Source: Oscillospiraceae bacterium
Lineage (GTDB): Bacteria; Bacillota; Clostridia; Oscillospirales; UBA929
NCBI GenBank assembly: GCA_009782475.1
Contig: WRIZ01000007.1
Location: 1 to 64,000 of the forward strand
Reading direction: 5' to 3'
DNA length: 64,000 nt
Positions 28,843-38,100 of the stretch are shown piece after piece; the first letter of the stretch is position 1, and every line of letters begins with the position of its first letter. The position numbers and the translations under genes were made by a program. Below the pieces are notes generated by a model. The model was given only the letters and a program-made list of their open reading frames with translations, was not told where the DNA came from and ran no database searches.

Positions 28843-29256
28843 ATGTTCAATAAAATGTTCCGCCAAATCGACCTGATGCAGCGGGGCATGGACGCCGCTT
28901 GGATGAGGCAGGAAGTCATCTCCCATAACATCGCCAATGTCGATACGCCGGGGTATAAAGCCCAGCACGTCGAATTTGAGGTCGTCCTCAGAGCGGCTTT
29001 GGCCGGTGAAGGAACATTGGAAGCCGCCGTGACCCACCCCAAACACATCCGCATGGGCGGCGTACCCGACCCGACCCGGGCGCAGCCGGTCACCGTAACG
29101 GACAACCACTATGTCATCCGCATGGACGGCAACAACGTGGACATCGATCACGAGATGAACGCGATGGCCTCCAACTATATCCGCTACAGCACCATGCAGC
29201 AGCAGCTCAACGGAGAGTTCGGCAGATTGAAAATGGTGATCAGGGAGGGTAAATAA
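28843..29256 (+). CDS. flgB: Flagellar basal-body rod protein FlgB
   Basis: 137 residues. N-terminal rod motif VISHNIANVDTPGYKAQHVEFE and C-terminal DIDHEMNAMASNYIRYS are diagnostic. Proximal rod component. It ends at the first base of the flgC start (TAATG). Confidence 0.96.
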   Translation: MFNKMFRQIDLMQRGMDAAWMRQEVISHNIANVDTPGYKAQHVEFEVVLRAALAGEGTLEAAVTHPKHIRMGGVPDPTRAQPVTVTDNHYVIRMDGNNVDIDHEMNAMASNYIRYSTMQQQLNGEFGRLKMVIREGK

Positions 29257-29699
29257 TGTCCATCTTCCGCAGCATGGAGATCAGTTCTTCCGGCATGAGT
29301 GCCCAGCGTTTCCGCATGGACGTCATTGCCCAAAACATCTCCAACGAAGACAACACCCGTACCGCCGACGGCAGCCCGTACCGCCGCAGGATGGTTGTTT
29401 TTCAGGAGAAAAACAACCCCTATCTCTTTTCCAATTATCTTCAGGCCGTGCAGCAGCGCACAGTCGGAATGGGCGTTAAAGCCACACATGTGGCGGAAGA
29501 CCGAAAGACCGATTTCAAGATCATCTACGACCCGGCTCACCCGGACGCCGACGAAGAGGGCTATGTGCGCTACCCCAATGTGGATCGGGAGCAGGAACTG
29601 GTGGATATGCTCTCGGCGTTGCGTTCGTATGAAGCAAACGTCACCGCGCTGAACAATTTCAAGAACATGGCGATGAAGGCTTTGGAAATCGGCAGATAA
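29256..29699 (+). CDS. flgC: Flagellar basal-body rod protein FlgC
   Basis: 147 residues. SSSGMSAQRFRMDVIAQNISNEDNTRT and the C-terminal VDMLSALRSYEANVTALNNFKNMAMKALEIG match FlgC. Overlaps flgB by 1 nt with GGAGGG upstream. Confidence 0.96.
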   Translation: MSIFRSMEISSSGMSAQRFRMDVIAQNISNEDNTRTADGSPYRRRMVVFQEKNNPYLFSNYLQAVQQRTVGMGVKATHVAEDRKTDFKIIYDPAHPDADEEGYVRYPNVDREQELVDMLSALRSYEANVTALNNFKNMAMKALEIGR

Positions 29700-29723
29700 T
29701 TTCTATTTTAGGAGTGTGGTTCC

Positions 29724-30056
29724 GTGGCTATCGAGTCGATCAACTTCAACAACAATCAAGTTTTGCTTCCTTCCCTGATGACCGCCGGGCGTGTGCAGGA
29801 CGCCCAGCCGCCCATTTTGCCGGGCGCGGCTCCGATGGTGTCCTTCTCCGACTTTCTCAACGAATCGATGAACAACACCGTGGCGGCCGACGCCGGAAGC
29901 AAAGCCGCCGGGATCGATATGCTTTTGGGCGGCGAACAGGATCTGCACAGCATCCTGATCGCCGGGCAGAAAGCCGACGTTTTGCTCAACCTCACCGTCC
30001 AAATCCGCAACAAGATGGTTGAGTCTTATCAAGAAATCATGAGAATGCAGGTGTAA
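29724..30056 (+). CDS. fliE: Flagellar hook-basal body protein FliE
   Basis: 110 residues, GTG start. The C-terminal part (SFSDFLNESMNNTVAAD, ILIAGQKADVLLNLTVQIRNKMVESYQEIMRMQV) is typical FliE, the link between the MS ring and rod. Confidence 0.93.
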   Translation: MAIESINFNNNQVLLPSLMTAGRVQDAQPPILPGAAPMVSFSDFLNESMNNTVAADAGSKAAGIDMLLGGEQDLHSILIAGQKADVLLNLTVQIRNKMVESYQEIMRMQV

Positions 30057-30059
30057 GCA

Positions 30060-31652
30060 TTGGAATTCCTGCGTGGTATCTTCGGTCGCATACGCGGCTG
30101 GTTCTCGGGAATATGGGAAAAGACGGAAAAGCGCGACCGCACGCGCTTTCTTGTCATTTCATCCATCGCGCTTGTGCTGATCATCGCGGCCTGGATGATG
30201 CTCAACAACAGCAGATACACCGAACTGACCACCATCAGCGATCCCGCGTCGTTTCGCGCCGCAACCGGCGTTCTCACGGATAACAAGATCAGTTATAAGA
30301 CCTCGGGGAACACTATACTGGTAAACAAAAAGTATGAAATTGACGCCGCAATGTTTTTGGCGCAGTCGGATGATGTGTTTGACGGGGTAGACATCTCCAT
30401 TTATGAAGCCGCAATGGGTTTAACATCAACCGACGCTGATCGGAGAATGCTTAGTAAGGTTCAAGTGGAATCCAATATAAACAAAATGCTTATGAAAACA
30501 GCATTTATCGCCCATGCTGATATTCAGCTCAATTACCCGGATAATAAAAATGTATATCACGGTGACGAAGAGCCCCGGACAGCGGCGGCTATGCTTGTTA
30601 CGACACAAGATATAACCAGAGACCAGGTTAATACGGTCGAGAGCGTGATCAGCAGAGCCGCAGGCGTACTGCCGGAGAACATAGAGATCATGGATCAATA
30701 TATGCGCAACCTCAATAAAAAAGATGAGGACAGCTTCTTTGTCAACATGGGAAAGGGTTATGAATATAAACTGAGGTATGAGCAGGATTTGGAAAAAGGG
30801 TTTGCGCAGATGCTCACACCGCTGTATGGCTCTAATAATTTCAGGGTCAGTGTCGCAGCCAAATTCAATCATGATTCGGTTACCGAGCATAAGGTCGTTT
30901 TTGAACCCGTTGTTGACGAAGACGGCATCCCCCGTTCCACTATGGAAATTTTGGAGCACGCTAGGGGGCTCGGTCTTCCGGGCGGGTTCCCGGGAACCGA
31001 CCCAAACGGGTTGGGGATGGACGCCGACGAGTATGTGGAGATGTTGGATCAAACGATGAGCGAATACGACAAACAGCACAGAAGCACCAACTATGAGATC
31101 AATGAGACCAATACGACCACCATACGAGACCCCGTTGTTTTAGAAAGAATAAACGCTTCGGTGGTCATCAACTCCAACGGTCTTGAAGCGAATGAAATGA
31201 ACGCGGCCGCCATACAATCGCTGCTTGGCGCGATTTTACTGCTGCCGCCCAGTGAATACAGGAACATTTCGGTAGAGTTCATGCCGATGAAGGGTCTCGA
31301 AGCACGCGAAGCGGAGCTCGAAAAATTGGAAGAGGAGCAGAAACGCCAGGAAACCTATACCCTCATCCAGACGTTGGTTCTCTACGGCATCATCGGTATC
31401 TGCATCATCCTCATCATCCTGAGAACCTTCGCTTTCCTCAAACCGCCTGTGGTGGAAGTTCCGATGGATCTGTACGCCGGCGACGCCGGCGAATACACCG
31501 ACCTTTTGGAAGCCGCTCAAATGACAAGCGAGCTCGAAGTCACCAAAACACCGTCGCGCGAGCGCATTGAGGAGTTTATCAACAGCAACCCCGAAGCCGT
31601 GGCCACCATGCTTCGCGCATGGCTTCAGGATGAAGAAGACCGCAGCTGGTAA
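30060..31652 (+). CDS. fliF: Flagellar MS-ring protein FliF
   Basis: 530 residues. Two membrane segments (near residues 30-50 and 433-455) flank the periplasmic-side ring-building region; the C-terminus (RIEEFINSNPEAVATMLRAWLQDE) is the FliG-binding tail. TTG start 3 nt after fliE. The middle of the gene is visibly more AT-rich than its ends and its neighbours. Confidence 0.94.
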   Translation: MEFLRGIFGRIRGWFSGIWEKTEKRDRTRFLVISSIALVLIIAAWMMLNNSRYTELTTISDPASFRAATGVLTDNKISYKTSGNTILVNKKYEIDAAMFLAQSDDVFDGVDISIYEAAMGLTSTDADRRMLSKVQVESNINKMLMKTAFIAHADIQLNYPDNKNVYHGDEEPRTAAAMLVTTQDITRDQVNTVESVISRAAGVLPENIEIMDQYMRNLNKKDEDSFFVNMGKGYEYKLRYEQDLEKGFAQMLTPLYGSNNFRVSVAAKFNHDSVTEHKVVFEPVVDEDGIPRSTMEILEHARGLGLPGGFPGTDPNGLGMDADEYVEMLDQTMSEYDKQHRSTNYEINETNTTTIRDPVVLERINASVVINSNGLEANEMNAAAIQSLLGAILLLPPSEYRNISVEFMPMKGLEAREAELEKLEEEQKRQETYTLIQTLVLYGIIGICIILIILRTFAFLKPPVVEVPMDLYAGDAGEYTDLLEAAQMTSELEVTKTPSRERIEEFINSNPEAVATMLRAWLQDEEDRSW

Positions 31653-31674
31653 ATATGAAAGGTGGTGAACCGTC

Positions 31675-32688
31675 TTGGCGGTAAAAACGGAAAAACTAAG
31701 CGGACGCGAAAAGGCGGCCATCCTTCTGATCGCGCTCGGAAAAGATTACTCTTCAAAAATATTCCAGCATCTCAAAGATGAGGAGATCGAGCAGCTTACG
31801 CTCGACATCACCAATGTGCGCCGGATCGACGCCGAAACGAAAGACGAAATCATCAATGAGTTTTATGAGGAATGCCTGACGCAGAACTATATTTCCGAAG
31901 GCGGCATCGACTACGCCCGCGAGCTCTTAGAGCAATCGATCGGGTCGACGCGCGCCCTTGAGTTGATTTCCCGCCTGACCTCTTCCCTTCAGGTGCGCCC
32001 CTTTGATTTTGCGCGGAAGACCGACCCCAATCAAATTCTGAACTTCATCTCAAATGAGCATCCGCAGACCATCGCCTTGATTTTATCCTATCTCGAACCG
32101 TCCACGGCGGCGGCGATATTGAGCAAACTGCCCAACGAAAAGCAGACCCAAGTCGTTGTGCGCATCTCCACGATGGATCGCACCAGCCCCGAGTATGTGC
32201 GCGAAGTGGAGCGTATCCTAGACCGTAAATTGAGCAGCATGGGCGTCGACGACTTCACCGTTGTAGGCGGCATCCAGTCCATTGTCGACATCCTCAACGC
32301 CGCCGACCGCGGCACAGAGCGCAGGGTTTTGGAAGAGTTGGAAGTCGACAACTCCGATCTTGTCGACGAGATCAGACGCAAGATGTTCGTGTTCGAAGAC
32401 ATCATCCGCCTCGACAAACGCGCCATCCAGCGCGTTCTCAAAGACGTCGAGAATGCCGATCTTACGGTTGCCCTCAAAAACGCCACCGAGGAACTGCGCA
32501 GCCTCATCTTTGAGAATATGTCCAAGCGTTTGTCTGAGATGATCCGGGAAGACATGGAATATATGGGGCCTGTGCGTGTGCGGGACGTTGAAGACGCGCA
32601 GCAAAAGATCGTAAACGTCATACGGAAACTCCAGGATGCGGGCGAGATCGTCATCTCGCGCGGCTCGGAGGATGAGCTCATTGTCTAG
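31675..32688 (+). CDS. fliG: Flagellar motor switch protein FliG
   Basis: 337 residues. SGREKAAILLIALG at the start, the middle-domain ISNEHPQTIALILSYL, and the C-terminal torque helix region (FVFEDIIRLDKRAIQRVLKDV) with charged residues for stator contact. TTG start behind AAAGGTGG. Confidence 0.96.
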   Translation: MAVKTEKLSGREKAAILLIALGKDYSSKIFQHLKDEEIEQLTLDITNVRRIDAETKDEIINEFYEECLTQNYISEGGIDYARELLEQSIGSTRALELISRLTSSLQVRPFDFARKTDPNQILNFISNEHPQTIALILSYLEPSTAAAILSKLPNEKQTQVVVRISTMDRTSPEYVREVERILDRKLSSMGVDDFTVVGGIQSIVDILNAADRGTERRVLEELEVDNSDLVDEIRRKMFVFEDIIRLDKRAIQRVLKDVENADLTVALKNATEELRSLIFENMSKRLSEMIREDMEYMGPVRVRDVEDAQQKIVNVIRKLQDAGEIVISRGSEDELIV

Positions 32689-33484
32689 TCATACCGTTAT
32701 AAACAATACCATTATCAAGAAAGACCGAACCCGTCTCCTGCCGCCGGAGAAAAGGCGGCCGGTGAATGTTGAAGAAGAAACCGAAGAGACCGCCATCGCG
32801 CGGGAAAGTGACTGGGAATCCGAACGCGACGCTTCTTATCAAGCCGCCTATGACGAAGTGATTGAAGCGGCACAGCAGGAAGTTTCTCTGATCTTGAAAG
32901 ACGCACGGCATCAAGCCCGCGAACTTGTGGAACAAGCCGAGGCCGGAGCCGACAAAGTGCGGGAAACGGCGTATACCGAAGGGTACAATAAGGGGTTTGA
33001 AACAGGGGTTTCCGAAGGCGCCGGCAGGGCGGAAAACGCGCTGGAAGGCCTTTTACGGGAAGGTCAGGATGAAGTTGACCGTGTTTTGGCCGCCGCGTTT
33101 GCCGAGCGGGACAAACTTCTCGATGATATGGAACCCAAAATCCTCCGCCTATCGCTTGATATAGCGCAGAAAATCATCCAACTGGAGCTGGATCAAAACG
33201 ATCAAGCCTTCCTCTCCCTCGTCGCGGCAGCCCTTGACGTCATCAAATGCGAATCACGGGTGACATTACGGATCAACGCCGAACAGCATACAGGAACATT
33301 CCGTTCCAGAGCCGCGGCGCAGATCAAAACGGCGCAGGGGAGCATAGAAGCCGATATTGTCACCGATTTGGGCATTGAGCCGAACGGATGCCTGATTGAG
33401 AACGGGAACGGAACGGTGGATGCGTCTGTCGGCGCGCAGTTGGAGCAGATTGGAAGAAATTTAGGGTTAGAGCAATATGATTGA
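32681..33484 (+). CDS. fliH: Flagellar assembly protein FliH
   Basis: About 267 residues. It has a long charged, probably coiled-coil N-terminus, GxxxG-like repeats (AYTEGYNKGFETGVSEGAG) and a C-terminal V-ATPase E-like domain (LRLSLDIAQKIIQLELDQN; GCLIENGNGTVDASV). It regulates the FliI export ATPase. The TTG at 32681 lies 9 nt after GGAGG inside the fliG end; an ATG at 32672 in the same frame is the alternative. Confidence 0.88.
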   Translation: MSSHTVINNTIIKKDRTRLLPPEKRRPVNVEEETEETAIARESDWESERDASYQAAYDEVIEAAQQEVSLILKDARHQARELVEQAEAGADKVRETAYTEGYNKGFETGVSEGAGRAENALEGLLREGQDEVDRVLAAAFAERDKLLDDMEPKILRLSLDIAQKIIQLELDQNDQAFLSLVAAALDVIKCESRVTLRINAEQHTGTFRSRAAAQIKTAQGSIEADIVTDLGIEPNGCLIENGNGTVDASVGAQLEQIGRNLGLEQYD

Positions 33485-34778
33485 TTTTGAAAAGGTGACC
33501 AATGCCGTCAATCAAGGCAACTCGTTGAAATACTCCGGCAGCGTACAGGTGATTTCAGGTCTGACGGTGGAAGCCGGGGGTCCGGCCGTACAGATCGGCG
33601 AAATGTGCCGTATATATACGCTTGCGGGTGACCGCTTTATGCCGGCCGAGGTGGTCGGCTTTCGTGACGGACGAGTCCTTTTAATGCCATACGGTGACCT
33701 CAACGGCGTCGGGCCGGGGAGCCGGGTGGTCTCCACCAACCGCACCTTGACCGTCCCGGTCAGCGAATCCTTAAAAGGCCGGGTTTTGAACGGGCTGGGG
33801 CATCCGCTGGACGGCGGGACGGCCATTGTGCCGGAGACGCATGTCCCGGTGGAAAACTCACCGCCCAACCCTCTCAGCCGCCCGATGATCGAAGAAGCCA
33901 TGCCGATGGGGGTACGCGCCATCGACGGGATGCTGACCTGCGGGCGCGGTCAGCGCATCGGTATCTTTGCCGGTTCGGGTGTTGGAAAAAGCACCTTGCT
34001 GGGTATGATCGCCCGCAACGCGAAAAGCGACATCAACGTCATCACCCTAATTGGGGAGCGCGGCCGCGAGGTCAACGGTTTTTTGAAAAACGACTTGGGT
34101 GAGGAAGGATTGAAACGCTCCATCGTCGTGGTGGCGTCAAGCGACCAGCCCGCCCTCATCCGCGCCAAATCGGCCATGGTCGGCACCTGCATCGCCGAAT
34201 ATTTCCGCGACAAGGGTTTGAATGTCTTGCTGATGATGGACAGCCTGACCCGTTACGCGATGGCACAGCGCGAGGTCGGGATGGCGGCGGGTGAACCGCC
34301 TGTCTCCCGCGGCTACACGCCTTCTGTTTACACCGTTATGCCCAAACTGCTGGAGCGGGCGGGCAACGCCCCGGCCGGTTCGATCACGGCTCTCTATACC
34401 GTTTTGGTGGAAGGCGACGACCTCAACGAACCGATCACCGATACGGCGCGCGGCATCCTCGACGGGCATATCGTCCTGTCGCGCCGTATGGCCAACCGCA
34501 ACCACTACCCGCCTATCGACGTGCTGGCGTCCATCTCCCGGCTGATGCCCGACGTGGCGTCAAAGGAGCATTATAAACAGGCCGGACGGCTCAAAAGCAT
34601 GATGGCTGTTTACGACGACGTGCAGGACTTGATCAATATCGGAGCCTATAAAACGGGGAGCAATCCCGACATCGACGCGGCCATTAAGCTGGTCAAGCCC
34701 ATCAATGAATTTTTACAGCAGGAAGTGGCCGACCCCAGCCCGTTTGAATTGACGCTTGAAAAGCTGATGGCGATATGA
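33477..34778 (+). CDS. fliI: Flagellum-specific export ATPase FliI
   Basis: 433 residues. Walker A AGSGVGKSTLLGM, Walker B LLMMDSLTRYAMAQRE, and LDGHIVLSRRMANRNHYPPIDVL are the F1-beta-like export ATPase signatures. Overlaps fliH by 8 nt and fliJ by 4 nt. Confidence 0.97.
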   Translation: MIDFEKVTNAVNQGNSLKYSGSVQVISGLTVEAGGPAVQIGEMCRIYTLAGDRFMPAEVVGFRDGRVLLMPYGDLNGVGPGSRVVSTNRTLTVPVSESLKGRVLNGLGHPLDGGTAIVPETHVPVENSPPNPLSRPMIEEAMPMGVRAIDGMLTCGRGQRIGIFAGSGVGKSTLLGMIARNAKSDINVITLIGERGREVNGFLKNDLGEEGLKRSIVVVASSDQPALIRAKSAMVGTCIAEYFRDKGLNVLLMMDSLTRYAMAQREVGMAAGEPPVSRGYTPSVYTVMPKLLERAGNAPAGSITALYTVLVEGDDLNEPITDTARGILDGHIVLSRRMANRNHYPPIDVLASISRLMPDVASKEHYKQAGRLKSMMAVYDDVQDLINIGAYKTGSNPDIDAAIKLVKPINEFLQQEVADPSPFELTLEKLMAI

Positions 34779-35224
34779 AACGGTTTCGGTTCACCCTGCA
34801 ATCGGTGCTGAACGTCAAGCGGGCTCTTGAAAAACAGCAGATGGGCGAATTGAGCGTTGTCAACGCCCGTATCCGAACCATCGAGCAGAAACGGCAGGAA
34901 TTGATCGGAATCGAGATGAGCCAGCATGAGGGATTCCGGCGGCAAATGACCGAAGGGATGACGTCGGCCGACTTGAAACTGTGGGGTGGAGCCAACCGCG
35001 CCGCCCGAGAGCGGGTCGAGTATCAGGACAAGGTGCTGGAACAGGCGGAAGGCGAACGGATGCGCATCGAGAAAAAGCTGATTGCCGCCATGCAGGAGAG
35101 AAAGATTTTGGAAAAACTGCGCGAAAAGCAATGGGAACAGTACCGCGCCGAACAGCAGCGCGAAGCGGCCGCCGAGATGGCGGAGTTTATCGGCCACGAG
35201 GTTTTTGAAAATCAGGAGGGATAG
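34775..35224 (+). CDS. fliJ: Flagellar export chaperone FliJ
   Basis: 149 residues, almost entirely charged alpha-helix/coiled coil, starting FRFTLQSVLNVKRALEKQQMG. This matches FliJ, the central stalk of the export ATPase. It overlaps fliI by 4 nt. Confidence 0.9.
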   Translation: MKRFRFTLQSVLNVKRALEKQQMGELSVVNARIRTIEQKRQELIGIEMSQHEGFRRQMTEGMTSADLKLWGGANRAARERVEYQDKVLEQAEGERMRIEKKLIAAMQERKILEKLREKQWEQYRAEQQREAAAEMAEFIGHEVFENQEG

Positions 35225-35228
35225 GGAT

Positions 35229-35972
35229 ATGGCAGCAGCGGTTAAAGGGACGGACGCGCAAAAGGTGCCGTCGATCGAAGAGCTGGAAAAGGAACTGCTG
35301 GGACCTAAAGGTCCTCAGGAGGAAAAACAGAAAAAGGTCAAAGAAAAAAAGGAAGGCAAAGACGCCGGGAAATTCGGCGTGGCTTTTTTAGCGTCGCTCT
35401 TTTGGGTGACCCTCTTCGGTGCTTTCATCCTCCTCGTTTTGTTCGACCCGACCGAAGGCAATGCCATACGCGGCAAAGTGCTGTTGCTGCTCAACCCGGA
35501 CGCGGAAACAAGGGAAGAATATTATGCCGCCGATTTATATGACATTCAGGAGGCGTGGAAGGATATTCATCAGGAAGAGGACAGATTGCTGCACGAATGG
35601 GACGATTTATATTTATTTGAAGAAGAACTGGATGATTTGGAAAGCGAGTTGGAGAATAAACAGACCGAGCTTGACGATAAATTGGAAAGATTGGATGAGA
35701 TTTTAGCGAAAAACGGCGGGAGCATGACGATCACAGCAGACTTAACCAAGACGGCGAAAGACCTCGAAAACACAACTCCGGCCGCGGCCGCGCGGGCACT
35801 GGAGATGATGGAGATGGAGAACGTTGTGCGGTTATGCTCGATCATCGGTTCAAAGAAAATGGGGCTTATTTTATCCCAAATGGAACCGGAGTTTTTCGCC
35901 GATCTTCTTACAGAGCTAACTGCCTTGGATGATGACGAGTGGGACGACTGGGACGACGACGAGGATTGGTGA
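35229..35972 (+). CDS. MotE-like/YlxF flagellar membrane protein
   Basis: 247 residues. A charged N-terminus (KQKKVKEKKEGKDAG), one membrane helix (FGVAFLASLFWVTLFGAFILLVLF), a long acidic coiled coil (EEELDDLESELENKQTELDDKLE) and a C-terminal MgtE-N-like segment (AAARALEMMEMENVVRLCSII... LILSQMEPEFFADLL). It ends in an Asp/Trp-rich tail. In Gram-positives this gene stands between fliJ and fliK and is linked to the motor. The ATG at 35229 has AGGAGGGA upstream. No fliK follows here. Confidence 0.78.
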   Translation: MAAAVKGTDAQKVPSIEELEKELLGPKGPQEEKQKKVKEKKEGKDAGKFGVAFLASLFWVTLFGAFILLVLFDPTEGNAIRGKVLLLLNPDAETREEYYAADLYDIQEAWKDIHQEEDRLLHEWDDLYLFEEELDDLESELENKQTELDDKLERLDEILAKNGGSMTITADLTKTAKDLENTTPAAAARALEMMEMENVVRLCSIIGSKKMGLILSQMEPEFFADLLTELTALDDDEWDDWDDDEDW

Positions 35973-35973
35973 T

Positions 35974-37779
35974 ATGCACAAAGATTTTCTTAGGGCGGCG
36001 GCTGTAACGCCGCCTGTCACCCCGGCAAACCCGCGAAAAAACGCTGAGGAAGCTCTGCGCCTGATTGCACGGACAGACGGCGCGGGGCTGATCGTTTTGC
36101 CCGAGCTATCCGTCACAGGCTACACCTGCGGCGACTTGTTCCTCCACGCCGCGCTGCTGGACGCCGCCGAAGAAGCTCTAAGCTGGCTAATACAGAAAAC
36201 AAAAGCCTCCGGCGCGTTGATCGCGGCCGGGCTGCCCGTCCGCCGGGGCGGGGTGCTTTATAATTGCGCCGCTGTTTTTCAAAACGGGCGGCTGTTGGGC
36301 GTTGTGCCGGGAAATCGGGTCGATCTCCGCACTTTCCGTCCAGGCGCGGGATTATCCGGGTCGGTTTCTCTCTGCGGGGAGGACATCCCGTTCGGGGCAG
36401 ACCTGCTTTTTGACGGGGGCGGGGACTTTTCCGTTTCCTTTGAAATCGGAAATGACGTATCGGGAGGCTCGGGCGCGGCTGTCATCGGGAACTTGGCGGC
36501 TTTGGAGGAAGACGCGGGGCAGCGCGGGGCTTGGAGCGATTTGCTGAGAGTCCAGTCGGCGCGTCTAGCCGCGGGCATTGTGTCGGCTTCGGCCGGTAAC
36601 GGCGAATCGACGGGAGACGCCGTTTACTCGGGTGTGAGGATGATTGCCGAAAACGGAACCATCCTTGCTCAAAGCGGCATTGAGGAGAACGAGGGCGTCA
36701 CGGCGATTGAGATCGACCTCGGTCTGCTCGCCTATGAGCGGCGTAAAACAGGATATTGCACATTTACCGAAACGCGTGGTATACCGATCAAATGCGGCGG
36801 AACAGCTGATAAACTAACGCGGGTTTATTCACCTGAGCCCTTTATCCCTGAGGAAAACGACGCCCTCGCCGCTCGCTGTCATGACGTCATGTCGGTTCAA
36901 ATACGCGGATTGCGCACGAGACTTTCCCGCTTGCCGGAAACCGGATTGGTGGTGGCTGTTTCCGGTGGTTTGGATTCCACCCTCGCTTTATTGGCGGCGC
37001 GTCAGGCGGCGAAGCAAGAGCAACGAACCCTGCTCGCCGTGACCATGCCCGGCCCCGGCACAACGGAGCGTACCCGCTCGAACGCCGAGGCTCTTTGCAA
37101 CGCCTTGAACGTCCCCTTACAGACGGTTCCCATCGGGGAGGCGATCACCACACATTTAACCGACATCGGGCATGACGGGCAGCCGGACGTGGTTTTTGAA
37201 AACGCGCAGTCACGGGAGCGCACACAGATCATCATGGACATTGCCAATGCCCATAACAGCATTGTCGCCGGGTCGGGCGACCTCTCCGAAATAGCTTTGG
37301 GGTTCTGCACCTACGGCGGCGACCAAATGAGCATGTACAACGTCAACGCGGGCGTTCCCAAAACGCTGATGCGCCGCATCATCCGCTTTGTCGCCGGAAA
37401 ATCCCCCAAGATTTTGCGCGCGGTGCTTTATGACATTGTTGACACTCCTGTAAGCCCCGAATTGCTCCCGGTCGGCTCGGACGGAACACAGGATCAGCGG
37501 AGCGAAGACATTTTGGGTGATTATCTTGTCCATGATTTTTATCTTTATTGGTTCATCCGTCACGGCTACCCGCGTGATAAACTGCTGATGGCGGCCAACA
37601 GAGCGTTTGAGGGGCGGTATACGCCCGAATCCCTTGCGTCGGTATTGGATGTTTTCGTGACCCGGTTTGCCCGCTCGCAATTCAAACGCAACGCCATGCC
37701 CGACGGCGCGCGCATCGGCAGCGTCTCACTCTCCCGCGGCGACTGGCGGATGCCGGCCGACTTGGAAGGGTTGCTGTAG
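35974..37779 (+). CDS. nadE: Two-domain NAD+ synthetase with apparently inactive glutaminase domain
   Basis: 601 residues. Residues 1-270 are a nitrilase-type glutaminase domain and 310-601 the NAD synthetase. The synthetase half looks intact: P-loop VVAVSGGLDSTLALL, VAGSGDLSEIALGFCTYGGDQMSMYN and DELLPVGSDGTQD-like loop. In the glutaminase half the Glu is kept (LPELSVTGYTCGDLF). The Lys segment (normally VPKxxLPNY) reads VPGNRVDL, and the Cys segment (normally EICED) reads EIGND. Ammonia-dependent NAD synthesis is therefore expected. It starts 1 nt after the motE-like gene, so it is likely co-transcribed with the flagellar operon. Confidence 0.9.
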   Translation: MHKDFLRAAAVTPPVTPANPRKNAEEALRLIARTDGAGLIVLPELSVTGYTCGDLFLHAALLDAAEEALSWLIQKTKASGALIAAGLPVRRGGVLYNCAAVFQNGRLLGVVPGNRVDLRTFRPGAGLSGSVSLCGEDIPFGADLLFDGGGDFSVSFEIGNDVSGGSGAAVIGNLAALEEDAGQRGAWSDLLRVQSARLAAGIVSASAGNGESTGDAVYSGVRMIAENGTILAQSGIEENEGVTAIEIDLGLLAYERRKTGYCTFTETRGIPIKCGGTADKLTRVYSPEPFIPEENDALAARCHDVMSVQIRGLRTRLSRLPETGLVVAVSGGLDSTLALLAARQAAKQEQRTLLAVTMPGPGTTERTRSNAEALCNALNVPLQTVPIGEAITTHLTDIGHDGQPDVVFENAQSRERTQIIMDIANAHNSIVAGSGDLSEIALGFCTYGGDQMSMYNVNAGVPKTLMRRIIRFVAGKSPKILRAVLYDIVDTPVSPELLPVGSDGTQDQRSEDILGDYLVHDFYLYWFIRHGYPRDKLLMAANRAFEGRYTPESLASVLDVFVTRFARSQFKRNAMPDGARIGSVSLSRGDWRMPADLEGLL

Positions 37780-37798
37780 AAGTTACTTTATTTTCTTG

Positions 37799-37841
37799 TT
37801 GATTAACTTCTGTATATACTGTATAATAGTATATACAGAAG
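37799..37841 (+). promoter_or_regulatory. mazEF promoter overlapped by a perfect palindrome
   Basis: TTGATT (37799-37804), 17-nt spacer, TATAAT (37822-37827). CTTCTGTATATAC (37807-37819) and GTATATACAGAAG (37829-37841) form perfect 13-bp arms around the -10 box. This is the expected site for autorepression by the MazE/MazF complex. Confidence 0.75.
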
Positions 37842-37854
37842 GGAGGCGTTGGCT

Positions 37855-38100
37855 TTGACAGCAACGATCAAACGATGGGGTAATTCGGCCGCGGTTAGAA
37901 TCCCGCGCCATGTTCTCACCCAAGCCAATCTTGAAGAAGGAACCGACGTCGAGATTGTGATAACCAAAGACGGCGAGATCATGCTGCGTGCGATCCGCAA
38001 ACGAAAAAGCATACAAGAACTCTTTGAAGGTTATGACGAAGGCTTTTACAAAACAGAGGAAATGGACTGGGGCAAACCGCAGGGGCATGAAGTATGGTAA
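37855..38100 (+). CDS. mazE: AbrB/MazE-type antitoxin
   Basis: 81 residues. TATIKRWGNSAAVRIPRHVL is the swapped-hairpin AbrB/MazE DNA-binding domain; the acidic, aromatic C-terminus (EGYDEGFYKTEEMDWG) is the toxin-binding tail. The TTG at 37855 lies 8 nt after GGGAGG and gives the usual N-terminus. It overlaps mazF by 7 nt. Confidence 0.9.
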   Translation: MTATIKRWGNSAAVRIPRHVLTQANLEEGTDVEIVITKDGEIMLRAIRKRKSIQELFEGYDEGFYKTEEMDWGKPQGHEVW

